A DNA stretch of 64,000 nucleotides from Methanomassiliicoccaceae archaeon (GTDB lineage: Archaea; Thermoplasmatota; Thermoplasmata; Methanomassiliicoccales; Methanomethylophilaceae): NCBI GenBank assembly GCA_034928305.1, contig JAYFOZ010000005.1:62001-126000 (forward strand), given 5' to 3'. The notes beneath the pieces are model-generated. The model worked only from the letters and a program-made list of their open reading frames with translations. It did no database searches and had not been told where the DNA came from. This document shows positions 8,101 through 16,657 of this stretch, one piece after another. The translations under genes were made by a program, and so were the position numbers. How positions within the stretch are numbered: the stretch's first letter is position 1; each line of letters starts with the position of its first letter.

Positions 8101-10540
8101 ACACCGTCTCGATCTTCACGTTGCCGCCCTCTATCAGCTTCAGGACGTGTTCCGCGTTGCGGATGTCCATGTCGTCCTCCATGATCTCCCTGTAGGTTTC
8201 TTCGATGACGGGCATGTTCTCCATGTTCCCGAGCTCTTCGAGAAGATAGGAGGAACGTATCTGCTGCCTGTTGACCGATATCGAACGCCCCATGTAGTTC
8301 CTAAGAATCATGAAGCTGCGGGACGCGGTGTGCCTGAATCTTAGCTTGAATATCTCGGAATCCTTGATCGCTTTACGCAATATCTGCTCCAGGTCCCTGG
8401 CCTTCAGCATGCCCGGGATCTTGGCTATGTCCACCTTGCGCGATGTACCGATCATGAAATTATCGTCGGAAACAGTGACCGAAACGTTGGTCCCCAAGAT
8501 ATTCGTCAGACGATAGGCGTAGCCGCGGGAAAGAGCATCGTTCACCCTTCTTCCGAACGGGAAATGGAACACGAGCCTCTGGTTGCCCGACGGGTCCATG
8601 TACTCCTCGATCGCCAGTTTTTCCGAGTCGGGTATGAAGCCTGCAACGGCCTTCTGCTCCCTGAAGTACGACAGTATGCTTCTGGCCGATCCTTCGTCTA
8701 TGTCAAGGTCCTCCGACATGCTGCTTATAAGCGAGGCCGTGTCGGAATCCAGGCGTTCCGACATCTCCTTCCTGAACTCGGCGATGTCCATCGAAAGGTC
8801 GAAGCTCCTCGGGAGCATCTCGCCCGCCCATGACGGGACGGTGGGCTTTCTGCCTGTGGCCTCTTTCACGAAGGCGGTCATTCCCTTGGACCTTACGAAC
8901 TCGAAGGAACGACCTCCCAGAACGAAGATGTCCCTGGGGGACAGCCTTTCGACGAACTTTTCTGAAAGTTCGCCTGCCATGGACCCGTGACCCGTTATGA
9001 CCTTGTAGTTTGCCTCTTCGGGAATTGTTCCCAGATTGAGGTAGTAGATCATCCTGGCGCCCTTCTTCCTGCCGAACTGGTTCTCGCCCTCGTCGTACCA
9101 TATTTTGGAATAGACTCCTTCGAAGTCGTCGCGACTCCCCAGATACCTTATGTCGCTGAGGAACTCCTCCCTGGTAAGATTCCTGTAACAGTACGAACCC
9201 TTGACTAAACGGAATGCCTCGTCTACGTCCCATCTGTTGTCCAGGCTCATACCTACGATGGCCTGGGCCAGAACATCGAGGCAGTTCTCCGGTATGCCCA
9301 CTCTGTCGATGTCGCCCCGGTGGGCGGCGCGGCACATGACGGCACATTCCACCAGATCGTCGGAATCAAAGACCAGGAGACGTCCCTTCGCCACCTGCCC
9401 GAAGCTGTGGCCGCTGCGGCCGATCCTCTGCAATCCCTTGGCCACCGATTTAGGAGAACCGATCTGGCAGACCAGATCTACCGAACCGATATCGATTCCC
9501 AGTTCCAGCGACGTGGACGAAACGACGCATTTGATCTCGCCTCTTTTGAGCCTCTCCTCCACATCCAGCCTCGTTTCCCTTCCGAGGGAGCTGTGGTGGA
9601 CCTCTATGTTCTCGAGCCCTCGCTCTTTTAGTTTGTAGACGACGCTTTCGGCCCCGGAACGGGTATTTGTAAAGACCAGCGTCGTCTCATGAGTGTCGAT
9701 GAGCTCCTTGAGCTGGTCGTACATCATGGAATTGACCATCTCCGAGGACAACGCGGTCATATCGGTGGCAGGACATATGACCCGAAGGTCCAGCTGCTTC
9801 TTTGAATCGGATTCGACTATCGTAACGTCCCTTATGGAACCGTCGGGGTTGTTTCCTACGAGATATCCCGCGATGGCCTCCATGGGGGCGAGGGTAGCGG
9901 AGAGTCCGATGCGCGAGAAGTCGGTCTCGCACCAGTTCTTCAGCCGCTCAAGCGTCAGAGAAAGGAAAGCACCCCTCTTCGAGTCGCATATGTCGTGGAT
10001 TTCGTCCAGTATGACCCATTCGACCTTCTTCAGGCTCTCTCTGAACTTTGGCGCTGATATGATGAGGGCCAGCGATTCGGGGGTTGTGATGAGAATGTGC
10101 GGAGGGTGGCGGGCCATCTTCTGCCTCTCGTTCTGGGGCGTGTCGCCCGAACGAACGGCGACCCTTATCCCGGGAGGCTCGAACCCGTGGTCGATGGCGA
10201 CCTTTGCCATCTGGTTTAGCGGCTCGTTCAGATTTCGGTTTACATCGTTGGCCAGCGCCTTCAGCGGCGAGATATATATGCAGTATATCCTTTCTTCCAG
10301 CGTCCCGGCCCTGGCATACTTTGTCAGTTCGTTTATGATGCTGGTAAACGCCGTCAGGGTCTTACCGGAGCCCGTAGGGGATGATACCAGTACATTCTTC
10401 TTCTGGTGGATGAGAGGTATGGCCTTGGCCTGCGGCTCGGTAAGGCCGTCGAACCGCTCTTCGAACCATGTGGAGATCAGCGGCTCCATGACGCCCATGA
10501 CCTCTTCTTTCGTGTACACCTTATCTGATCTTTCTATCAT
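5162..10540 (-). CDS. lhr: Very long Lhr-family superfamily 2 helicase with AlkZ-like C-terminal region
   Basis: 1792 residues; typical archaeal Lhr is about half that. Residues about 1-870 form the Lhr core: Walker A SSPTGSGKT (Lys60), DEIH, SATLAP, TNTRSGAE, and motif V/VI region ending GLQRIGRSGHSFG, followed by winged-helix and Lhr-specific domains. The remaining ~900 residues contain many winged-helix-like segments and, near residue 1343, CTPFDPDISSKW...YPLVRGSSVVGAVEMW. That resembles the FDPL...PLL-G-VG signature of the AlkZ/YcaQ fold known in bacterial Lhr C-terminal domains. Lhr is a 3'-5' DNA-translocating helicase linked to repair. The frame is open throughout with no sign of frameshift or intein. 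Promoter on the minus strand near 10578. Confidence 0.9.
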   Translation of the reverse strand: MIERSDKVYTKEEVMGVMEPLISTWFEERFDGLTEPQAKAIPLIHQKKNVLVSSPTGSGKTLTAFTSIINELTKYARAGTLEERIYCIYISPLKALANDVNRNLNEPLNQMAKVAIDHGFEPPGIRVAVRSGDTPQNERQKMARHPPHILITTPESLALIISAPKFRESLKKVEWVILDEIHDICDSKRGAFLSLTLERLKNWCETDFSRIGLSATLAPMEAIAGYLVGNNPDGSIRDVTIVESDSKKQLDLRVICPATDMTALSSEMVNSMMYDQLKELIDTHETTLVFTNTRSGAESVVYKLKERGLENIEVHHSSLGRETRLDVEERLKRGEIKCVVSSTSLELGIDIGSVDLVCQIGSPKSVAKGLQRIGRSGHSFGQVAKGRLLVFDSDDLVECAVMCRAAHRGDIDRVGIPENCLDVLAQAIVGMSLDNRWDVDEAFRLVKGSYCYRNLTREEFLSDIRYLGSRDDFEGVYSKIWYDEGENQFGRKKGARMIYYLNLGTIPEEANYKVITGHGSMAGELSEKFVERLSPRDIFVLGGRSFEFVRSKGMTAFVKEATGRKPTVPSWAGEMLPRSFDLSMDIAEFRKEMSERLDSDTASLISSMSEDLDIDEGSARSILSYFREQKAVAGFIPDSEKLAIEEYMDPSGNQRLVFHFPFGRRVNDALSRGYAYRLTNILGTNVSVTVSDDNFMIGTSRKVDIAKIPGMLKARDLEQILRKAIKDSEIFKLRFRHTASRSFMILRNYMGRSISVNRQQIRSSYLLEELGNMENMPVIEETYREIMEDDMDIRNAEHVLKLIEGGNVKIETVLFTGTPSPFAHSAIISSFSDIVLMEDRSALLRELHRKVLYRALGDAVKEFEFDEDHIIPYFREKIGRIQTKDDIVPMLMRTGPLQALRERGRNIYSYSDEDKKTVDKWIRELFSEGKIGSVFMDDPYVMAAEEVQYYAVATVKEREMTDTDIKVLEEVSRDTPINQISESLEISEDIVYRSIRKLEAMYRVARTAITGNGKWLYSKADNTSMDRNSAVDRIIMRHLECFAPATSAEIAFALSLTDEDAHASLESLLSSGDVAKGRFLISEGDQYMLKIDRMRLRAGKENIYSFEAVEEYRASKGREFSNIVDYFKFYGSAGSEIDVFSRVKDFKLKDWQEMRESGRILLGRFMRGRVRYVLSEDADRFAALRSDETQPGDEKVLNMIDGMGTATLRQLVGAMRMDKDAIKEAVYRLDRSLRIVRAFGEREDWGTENTYLVYRPGTAEGDPLTELAKQTVRAYGPLPAQALRYTLGIAPEDAKRLMDEIGASQIIVGDSQTQMFVFDDEIEALGRIHGHEAKIRLCTPFDPDISSKWAELSARYGDSWVYPLVRGSSVVGAVEMWEMSGCIEIRSFDLDSEELIPAALASIDDIMLFFKMKNTDIVRIREVMGKDAALLAPNVEKMMEEAGYLMVNGFYAKGDFVEYSMTDDEFLSYVFEKQRVGGNDRYPTVMNAVISRGYIRGDQEIYTRVLDKTTIKKQLERGYLVKTALYPAFIGYTTKESAQLYRAAKSEEIEGDEKMILSMISNHSPISRKEIVSGSPLSQSRTVDALSALSKLSVIHQDSDSYYSIIPMPKISREEAIKEIARRHFSDFGIFSAENLSRFMSARMSEVRSTLAALEREGLLKKGFFIKDDPTLIWILSSDVGKKQNIHKEIFALNTQDNLHFYIRQHIKAEIGQSRAVIFEGTKISGSFDGKLSYAGSKVENFKGSDRAKKFLGDTARSLGISMEDGKSVEQEDDWDAVEFYLKSNPGAVTRK

Positions 10541-10638
10541 CGCGATGCCTAATCCCTTGTCCTTAGTGTTCTACCGTATTTATCTTTCTTCTTTCTAACT
10601 TAAAAAAGGATTATATCTGCACACACGCTGTTCGTGTC

Positions 10639-11457
10639 ATGAAAAGTCGGATCGCAGCTTTGCTCTTGGTCGCAGTTATGATCCTGCCGATGGCGGGCTT
10701 GTTGCTGAGCGTAGACGAAGCTTATGCGGCCGACGATACAACTTTCACGGGCATAGCCCAGGACAGCGACGGAACCCCGTTAGGAGATGTCGAAGTACGC
10801 TTGGACTGGGCGGTTGGCGGTACCGGCTTCGCTGTTTCGGGAACCGCCCTTTCGGATGCGGACGGCAATTTTTCAATTGTGCTGCCGGGAACATACGATA
10901 TTTCCAAGACCAACACCGTAACGATATCTTACAGAAACGAACTCCACATCATGATATGCGATGATGTCGCCCTTGAGGATTATACCATATCTGGCACCAC
11001 GTTCGATCTCGGGGAGGTCAAGGCCCTATACATATTCACCATAGGCAAAAACATGACGGTGACGGGCACCGTGAAATACGGATCGGAACTCATAGGCGGG
11101 GCCACAATATCTCTTTTGAAAAGTAACGGAACGGTAGCGGGCACCGATACGACCGGAACCGACGGAAAATACGAGATAAAATGCGAGCCTGGAACATACA
11201 CGATCACGGTAAAGCGCGGCGGGTTCGAAGACCAGATCATCAACGGAGTGGTAGTAGGTGAAGACAGCAGCTCGATAACCAAGGATATCAGCCTGGTCCT
11301 GGCCCCGCAACAGACCTACTGGGGCCTGGACCTTCCGCATCTTTTCACCATTGTAGGCCTGATCGTGGCCGGAATTCTGCTCATGATAATGATGGCCTAC
11401 GTGGTATACACGAGGAGACATCACGGAAAGCTCAAGATAGTGGACGATGAGGATTGA
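10639..11457 (+). CDS. Membrane-anchored surface protein with carboxypeptidase-regulatory-like domains
   Basis: 272 residues. N-terminal signal sequence (IAALLLVAVMILPMAGLLL) with possible cleavage after AYA, two Ig-like repeats of the carboxypeptidase-regulatory type (GIAQDSDGTPLGDVEVRL...DADGNFSIVLPGTYDI and GTVKYGSELIGGATISLL...DGKYEIKCEPGTYTITV), then a C-terminal membrane helix (TIVGLIVAGILLMIMMAYVVY) and a basic/acidic cytoplasmic tail. Most of the chain should be outside the cell. TATA-like TTATATC at 10611-10617 makes the ATG leaderless. Ligand or partner unknown. Confidence 0.75.
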   Translation: MKSRIAALLLVAVMILPMAGLLLSVDEAYAADDTTFTGIAQDSDGTPLGDVEVRLDWAVGGTGFAVSGTALSDADGNFSIVLPGTYDISKTNTVTISYRNELHIMICDDVALEDYTISGTTFDLGEVKALYIFTIGKNMTVTGTVKYGSELIGGATISLLKSNGTVAGTDTTGTDGKYEIKCEPGTYTITVKRGGFEDQIINGVVVGEDSSSITKDISLVLAPQQTYWGLDLPHLFTIVGLIVAGILLMIMMAYVVYTRRHHGKLKIVDDED

Positions 11458-12015
11458 TCAGCGCTTCAGCTTTCCGCGGACGTCTTCGTAAAGGTCGCCG
11501 CCGCTCGCATCTATGGCAACGATGAGGGGCCCCAGTCTCTCCGCGTTGAATTTCCACATCGCCTCGGCCATGCCCAGGTCGTTCCATTCGGAACCGGTGC
11601 TCTCCCCCAGCCCTTCTGCGAGAGAGACCGCGGTCCCCCCTACGGCCGCCAGGTATACGCAGCCATGTTTCTCCATCGCCTCGGCGACCTTTTTCGACAT
11701 GCCGCCTTTGCCTATGATCGCTCTGATCCCGAACCTTTCTATCATCTCCGGCTCCAGGTCGTTCATCCTGGCGCTCGTGGTGGGGCCTGCTGCCACAGGT
11801 AGCCATTTTTCCCCGCGCTGGACCATGATCGGGCCGCAGTGGTACAGCACCGAGTTGAATATCTCGTCCGGGACGTCTTCGCCTGTCCGGGCTTTTTCCA
11901 GCGCCCTTTTGTGCATTTCGTCCCTGCCGGTGATGATCGGGCCTTTGATATACACCGTCTCGCCGAGCTTGAGAGACCTGACGGTCTTCTCGTCCAAAGG
12001 AGAATTGAGGATCAA
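11458..12015 (-). CDS. fumB: Fumarate hydratase class I, beta subunit
   Basis: 185 residues of the C-terminal/beta part of the oxygen-sensitive Fe-S fumarase that interconverts fumarate and malate. Typical segments: GETVYIKGPIITGRDEMHKR, HCGPIM, AAGPTTSARM and IIGKGGM. Overlaps the alpha-subunit gene by 4 bp (ATGA), so the subunits are translated together. The stop directly abuts the convergent surface-protein gene. In methanogens and relatives the enzyme serves the partial reductive or oxidative TCA branch. Confidence 0.92.
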   Translation of the reverse strand: MILNSPLDEKTVRSLKLGETVYIKGPIITGRDEMHKRALEKARTGEDVPDEIFNSVLYHCGPIMVQRGEKWLPVAAGPTTSARMNDLEPEMIERFGIRAIIGKGGMSKKVAEAMEKHGCVYLAAVGGTAVSLAEGLGESTGSEWNDLGMAEAMWKFNAERLGPLIVAIDASGGDLYEDVRGKLKR

Positions 12016-12881
12016 CGGAACGCCCCCTGCGTATATTCCACCTTTTCAGAGGTTATCCTTGCTGTCGCCCTGCGGTTCGCCCAGCATCCTATGCTTACGG
12101 CCACCGGAAGGCTGGCGGTGTGGCACGCCGCCTTCTTGATTCTTACTCCCAGTGCCGTCGTCCTGCCTCCGAGGCCCATAGGGCCCAGTCCGCTTTCGTT
12201 GATTTTCACGAAAATATCTTCTTCTATCTCTCTGAGCACCGGATCGGGATTGTCTTCCCCAACCGGGATCAGGAGGGCCTCTTTGGCCATGGAAATACAT
12301 TTTTCGGACGTTCCGCCGATCCCGACGCCCACTATACCGGGAGGACATGGACGTCCGCCGGCCTCCAGAACCGCATCTATGATCGTTTTCTTGACTCCCT
12401 CTACGCCGTCCGATGGGTTCAGCATCACAAGTCGCGTCATGTTCTCGGAGCCTGCGCCCTTCGGCATGACCGTGATCTCGATAAAATCGTCGTCCGTGGG
12501 GTAGAAGTGGACGATGGGCATGCCCTCGCCGAGATTGTTCCCATAGTTTTCGCGTGTAAGCGGGTCCACCGTGTTGGGTCTCAGCGGTATCTCCTTGGTC
12601 GCCCTCGCAAGCCCTCTCTCTATTTCTCCGATGATCGATGGATCGAACCTGCCTTTAACGTAAAAAACAGGTATTCCGGTGTCCTGGCACATCGGACGCG
12701 AGAGGAACTCGGCCTTTCGGACATTGTCCATTATCGCGCCCAGCTGGGAATACGCGGTCTGGTCGGATTCCCATCCCGCGGCGGCCTCCAGCGCCCATCC
12801 CACATCGGACGGCAGTTTCGTATTGGAGGCCTTCAGGAGATTGAACACGACGTCTTCCAAAGGCTCAGGCAGTTTTATCAT
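12012..12881 (-). CDS. fumA: Fumarate hydratase class I, alpha subunit
   Basis: 289 residues; the subunit that binds the [4Fe-4S] cluster. Candidate cluster cysteines lie in MCQDTGIPVFYVKG, GRPCPPGIVGVGIGGTSE and SIGCWANRR. GLGPMGLGGRTTALGV and KKAACHTASLPVAVS are standard family segments. It lies 31 bp downstream of nmd3 on the same strand, so it may be read through from the mcm-nmd3 operon. No obvious strong TATA box is visible in that gap. Confidence 0.93.
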   Translation of the reverse strand: MIKLPEPLEDVVFNLLKASNTKLPSDVGWALEAAAGWESDQTAYSQLGAIMDNVRKAEFLSRPMCQDTGIPVFYVKGRFDPSIIGEIERGLARATKEIPLRPNTVDPLTRENYGNNLGEGMPIVHFYPTDDDFIEITVMPKGAGSENMTRLVMLNPSDGVEGVKKTIIDAVLEAGGRPCPPGIVGVGIGGTSEKCISMAKEALLIPVGEDNPDPVLREIEEDIFVKINESGLGPMGLGGRTTALGVRIKKAACHTASLPVAVSIGCWANRRATARITSEKVEYTQGAFR

Positions 12882-12912
12882 GCTAGCTCATGGCGGAAGT
12901 ACTGAAAAACGT

Positions 12913-13941
12913 TTACGGAACGTAGTACAGAGAACCGTCGATATCGACGGTCTTTACCGTCTCGCCGATGATGGCCCCCTCCGGAATCTTGAGATCGACG
13001 GTGGAGTAGTTCGACGGGTCCAATACCTGTATCTCGGTCGGCCCGATGCTAACAACCGCAGCGCTCCCCAGGTCTGACTTTTTGCGATATACTTTCAGAG
13101 AAGACATGTCCGATCTGCGGACCGTGATCTCTTTGAAACCCTTGATGGAGAGTATCCTGCCGCCGGTGCCGAAGACCCGGAGGAGCTTGTAGTGTTTGTC
13201 GTTCCAGATCACCACATCTCCAGATTTGAACTCGGGAAGGCGTACGAGGTATGTTATGCGGTACATGTCCTGACCGTCGGGCGTGCGGCCGACTAGCTTT
13301 GCCGACTCCTTGTTTTCGCCGCTGTATTTATCGGAAACGATCTTTGCTATCGTGTGGCCGAGAGATATGGACGAGACATAGAAGTCCACGCCCCCGTGCA
13401 TCTTCTCAACTTTCGATATGAAATACTGGCGGTTGATCCTGGACTGCTGGTCCACATAGCCCATGACCATGTTTACAACCTGTTCCATCGTATCTTCGTC
13501 CAACGCCCTTTCCTCGGAACGGACCTGAAGTATCGATTCGTAGTAGCTGCCCTGTATCCTCGAACACCTCTTGCATACGGTATTCTTAACCCTGACTATG
13601 GTGGACGCCTCCGACTCCAAAACCACCCCCTCGATGGATACTTCGGATATGACGGTGGCCACAAAGGTGCGGGGATCCTGCTCTTCCGAAAAGGATTCCA
13701 AACACTTTATGCGATTGCCGTTCAGCACAGTGACGTTTTCGAACGTGAAATCCTCCACTGCGTTCTTTTTGCTGGACGGCGTCCATTTACCGCCCAGATA
13801 ATACTCTCCGCACACGGCGCAGACCTCCAGGTCCAAGTGATGGGGCAGAGATGTGAACTGCCTGCCGTCGAGATAGCATTCGATGCATAGGCCGTCGAGC
13901 GTTTTTTCGACATCCTTGCCGCATTTTACACAGAACCTCAT
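12913..13941 (-). CDS. nmd3: Nmd3-like protein (large ribosomal subunit biogenesis factor homologue)
   Basis: 342 residues from the ATG (MRFCVKCGKDV) that overlaps the DUF424 stop. The N-terminus carries paired zinc-binding motifs (CVKCGKDVEKTLDGLCIEC, then CAVCGEYY and CKRCSRIQ), as in eukaryotic Nmd3, which escorts the 60S subunit. The central and C-terminal part is beta-rich (DFYVSSISLGHTIAKIV; DVVIWNDKHYKLLRV). Archaeal Nmd3 has no nuclear-export role and may act in 50S maturation. A longer in-frame reading through DUF424 was rejected because it lacks a sensible start. Part of the mcm-DUF424-nmd3 cluster. Confidence 0.88.
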   Translation of the reverse strand: MRFCVKCGKDVEKTLDGLCIECYLDGRQFTSLPHHLDLEVCAVCGEYYLGGKWTPSSKKNAVEDFTFENVTVLNGNRIKCLESFSEEQDPRTFVATVISEVSIEGVVLESEASTIVRVKNTVCKRCSRIQGSYYESILQVRSEERALDEDTMEQVVNMVMGYVDQQSRINRQYFISKVEKMHGGVDFYVSSISLGHTIAKIVSDKYSGENKESAKLVGRTPDGQDMYRITYLVRLPEFKSGDVVIWNDKHYKLLRVFGTGGRILSIKGFKEITVRRSDMSSLKVYRKKSDLGSAAVVSIGPTEIQVLDPSNYSTVDLKIPEGAIIGETVKTVDIDGSLYYVP

Positions 13942-14231
13942 ATCAGCACCACCTGTGCGTGTCTGACCCCGGCTATCATCATAACATTCTCGGACACGAC
14001 ATATCCTTTCTCGATGGCTACCGCGATCGTCCTTTCCCCAAAAAGATTCATCATTGTGACCGAACCCATGCGTTCCGCAAGTGTTTCCTCTGTGATGGCA
14101 TCTCCGCCGTAGAACACCTCTGTGATCGTTACCTTTGCTATTCCATCCTGGAATGTCTTTCCAAGAAGTTCCTCGTCGCACGCTGCTAGCAGGCGCTCAT
14201 CGCCGTGCCTGTGTATTCTGGCTCTTATCAT
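13938..14231 (-). CDS. DUF424 family protein
   Basis: 97-residue conserved archaeal protein of unknown role (MIRARIHRHGDERLLAACDE...). Family members are small alpha/beta proteins commonly found beside nmd3 and translation genes. The start follows the mcm stop by 2 bp and the stop overlaps the nmd3 start by 4 bp (ATGA), so it is translationally coupled on both sides. A ribosome-related function is inferred from context only. Confidence 0.85.
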   Translation of the reverse strand: MIRARIHRHGDERLLAACDEELLGKTFQDGIAKVTITEVFYGGDAITEETLAERMGSVTMMNLFGERTIAVAIEKGYVVSENVMMIAGVRHAQVVLI

Positions 14232-14233
14232 TT

Positions 14234-16336
14234 TCAGGCCCTCTTGTAAACTCCGGCCGACGGCGAATAAAAGTCTCCGGCCTCATGTATCTTCCTGGTC
14301 ACCTTGCGGACCTCGTCCTCTGAAATCCCCTCGGACGTTGCGTGCAGTATTATTTCGTCGATCGACATTCCGGTCTCCGCACCGAACTCATTGACTATGT
14401 CACGTATTATCTTGACGCTGTCACGGTCTTTCTTCGAAACACCCGTCGCCACCCTGTCGATGTCCCACTGTCCGCCCTCGGGCGCGGCTATTTTGCCCAG
14501 GTAGAATTCGACCATGTCCACCGCGCGATTGGCGTCGGCATCGGTGACGATGTAACTCAATCTCATCCTTGCGGATGCCTCGGACAGGCGCACGTACGCT
14601 TCCAGCTGCCTTGCGGTTATGGGGACGGATTTGTTCTCTCCCTCGCCCATCTTCCTGATATTAAGATAGCTGGCACTTATTATGCTCGCCGCTTCGTCGG
14701 TCATGACCGGCGTTATCCTCTTCGAGTATGCTACATATTTCCTGAGAGTATCCATGTCGTAATACGGACGGATGTCCTCCGTTTCCGCCAGGATCCTGTC
14801 GGCATCCACTCCTTTGAGCGTCACGCCCTCCTTCATCATACGGACCTGCCCGCGGCGGTGGGCCTTGAGGATGTGCTCGGTGATATCCTTGTCCTTCTTC
14901 TTGTCCGGCTTATCCGTGAGCACGAATATCATATCGAAACGCGACATCAGCGCCGGTGGCAATTCGATCTGGTTCGTTATTGTGTCTGTGTCCTCGAACC
15001 TTCCGTATTTCGGGTTCGCCGCGGCCAACATCGAGCACCTGCATTGCAGAGTCGCGGTTATACCGGCCTTTGCCACAGATATCTTCTGTGATTCCATCGC
15101 CTCGTGGAGCGATGAACGGTCCTGGGTCGTCATCTTGTCGAGCTCGTCGATACATGCAAGACCTTTGTCCGCAAGGACGAGCGCTCCTGCCTCGAGCGTC
15201 CATCGTCCGTCTCCGAAATCGTCTTTTACGGCAGCGGCCGTCAGGCCGGCCGCGCTTGCAGACTTTCCGGACGCGTATATTCCCCTTGGTGCCAGGTTGC
15301 TCATGTATCTAAGCAGCTGGGACTTTGCCACGCCGGGATCTCCTATCAGCAGGACGTGCATGTCTCCCCTTATAGAGGTCCCATCGTCCATGTCTTTATG
15401 GCATCCGCCGAAAAGTTGCAGTGCCAGCGCCTCCTTTATTTCATCAAGGCCATAAATCGTCGGGGAGATCGAAGCGACTATTTTGCTGAAAAGCTCGGGA
15501 TCGTCCGACATCTCTATGATCTTCTTCTCGTCGGCATCGGTTATCTGTATCTCGTCATATTCGTGCTGTTCGAACTCGATCGAGAGGATGTCCATGTAAA
15601 TATCAAAAACCGTCGATTTGTCACGTTCCGGCTTCTCCACAGAACGGATGATGCCGTTCATGGTCACACGGTTACCTGCCGTCACCGCTCCGGATATGTC
15701 ATCCTCCAGGAACCCTGCCAGCCTCTCCGGCTGTGCGCCCCCCCTCAATCCCTCGGGGCTCTCCTGGATCTCGATCTTCTGAGTGTCCATGTATTTTGAT
15801 TCCTTGTCGTTGAGTATGAAACGCGTTGACTGCTTGTTGCAGCTCCCGTCCGGATTGATGCACATCATAGGCTCGTTGAGAAGCATGCCCTTCTGGGGCA
15901 CCCACTGCTCGGCCGCGCATCTGGCACATGTGAAAAGCGCATGTGTCATCCTAGGCCTTACCGTGGTGACTTTTCTGACAAGCCCTTCGACGGCGACAAG
16001 TTTGCCAAGGTTCTTCGCTCTGAGATTACGGATGTCCACCGTTGCATCCCTGGGTAGGCCGACGATCCTCAGGTTTATATGGTCCTTGCTGTCCCAGGAA
16101 GGCGGCATGAGGGAATGAACGCACTCGCGTCCTATCCTGAGGCACCGGTCCGGGTTGTCGAGCACGAACATCGCAAAGTCCGTGTCGTACGTGTCGATGT
16201 CCGAATAACGGACCTCTAGGCTCCTCATGTCGGGGTACGCTGCGGCGATGCCCGTTATGGAAATGCGATACTGTTCAAAGGTCCCCAGGATCTCGTCCCA
16301 GGCCGTCTGGATGTCTCCGTCCTGATAGTTAACCAT
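14234..16336 (-). CDS. mcm: MCM replicative helicase
   Basis: 700 residues; the homohexameric 3'-5' helicase of the archaeal replication fork. N-terminal domain with zinc motif CARC...MCINPDGSC, then the AAA+ domain: Walker A GDPGVAKSQ near residue 332, Walker B ACIDELDK, sensor AAANPKYG and arginine finger MSRFD. C-terminal winged helix (MSIDEIILHATSEGISEDEVRKV). No intein. The ATG overlaps the preceding 82-residue gene by 8 bp. Single MCM copy in the window. Confidence 0.97.
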   Translation of the reverse strand: MVNYQDGDIQTAWDEILGTFEQYRISITGIAAAYPDMRSLEVRYSDIDTYDTDFAMFVLDNPDRCLRIGRECVHSLMPPSWDSKDHINLRIVGLPRDATVDIRNLRAKNLGKLVAVEGLVRKVTTVRPRMTHALFTCARCAAEQWVPQKGMLLNEPMMCINPDGSCNKQSTRFILNDKESKYMDTQKIEIQESPEGLRGGAQPERLAGFLEDDISGAVTAGNRVTMNGIIRSVEKPERDKSTVFDIYMDILSIEFEQHEYDEIQITDADEKKIIEMSDDPELFSKIVASISPTIYGLDEIKEALALQLFGGCHKDMDDGTSIRGDMHVLLIGDPGVAKSQLLRYMSNLAPRGIYASGKSASAAGLTAAAVKDDFGDGRWTLEAGALVLADKGLACIDELDKMTTQDRSSLHEAMESQKISVAKAGITATLQCRCSMLAAANPKYGRFEDTDTITNQIELPPALMSRFDMIFVLTDKPDKKKDKDITEHILKAHRRGQVRMMKEGVTLKGVDADRILAETEDIRPYYDMDTLRKYVAYSKRITPVMTDEAASIISASYLNIRKMGEGENKSVPITARQLEAYVRLSEASARMRLSYIVTDADANRAVDMVEFYLGKIAAPEGGQWDIDRVATGVSKKDRDSVKIIRDIVNEFGAETGMSIDEIILHATSEGISEDEVRKVTRKIHEAGDFYSPSAGVYKRA

Positions 16337-16577
16337 CGAGCATGCCTCCGTTGAGTCCGGAGCGGCACTCCTCGTCCGCCCACCATATCCATCCGCCCTG
16401 CTCCGTAGAAACCTTTCCCTTCAGCAGGCCCTGCTTTCTGAGCTTTGTGAATGTCTTTGCCAGATCGTCCGGGCATTTATCATCGAAAAAACCTTCGAGC
16501 CGCCTGTTCGCCTCCGGAGTTGTGACCGTGTCATCTCCCAGGGCCATCCAAATCTGCAGCACTAGTTCTTTCTTCAC
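16329..16577 (-). CDS. Small winged-helix-like protein coupled to mcm
   Basis: 82 residues (MKKELVLQIWMALGDDTVTTPEANRRLEGFFDDKCPDDL in its first half; written here in part). The predicted pattern is helix, helix, helix, then a tryptophan-rich beta wing (GGWIWWADEE), suggesting a winged helix. The last 8 bp overlap the mcm start, so it is the first gene of the mcm operon. I do not recognise the family; a replisome accessory or regulatory role is inference from coupling. Confidence 0.65.
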   Translation of the reverse strand: MKKELVLQIWMALGDDTVTTPEANRRLEGFFDDKCPDDLAKTFTKLRKQGLLKGKVSTEQGGWIWWADEECRSGLNGGMLDG

Positions 16578-16657
16578 TTTCTTGTGATAGCCTAATTCAT
16601 ACTAAATAAGTTGTGAACCGCTTGCTTCGCCACAAAAAATGTTGAAACAGACACTGT

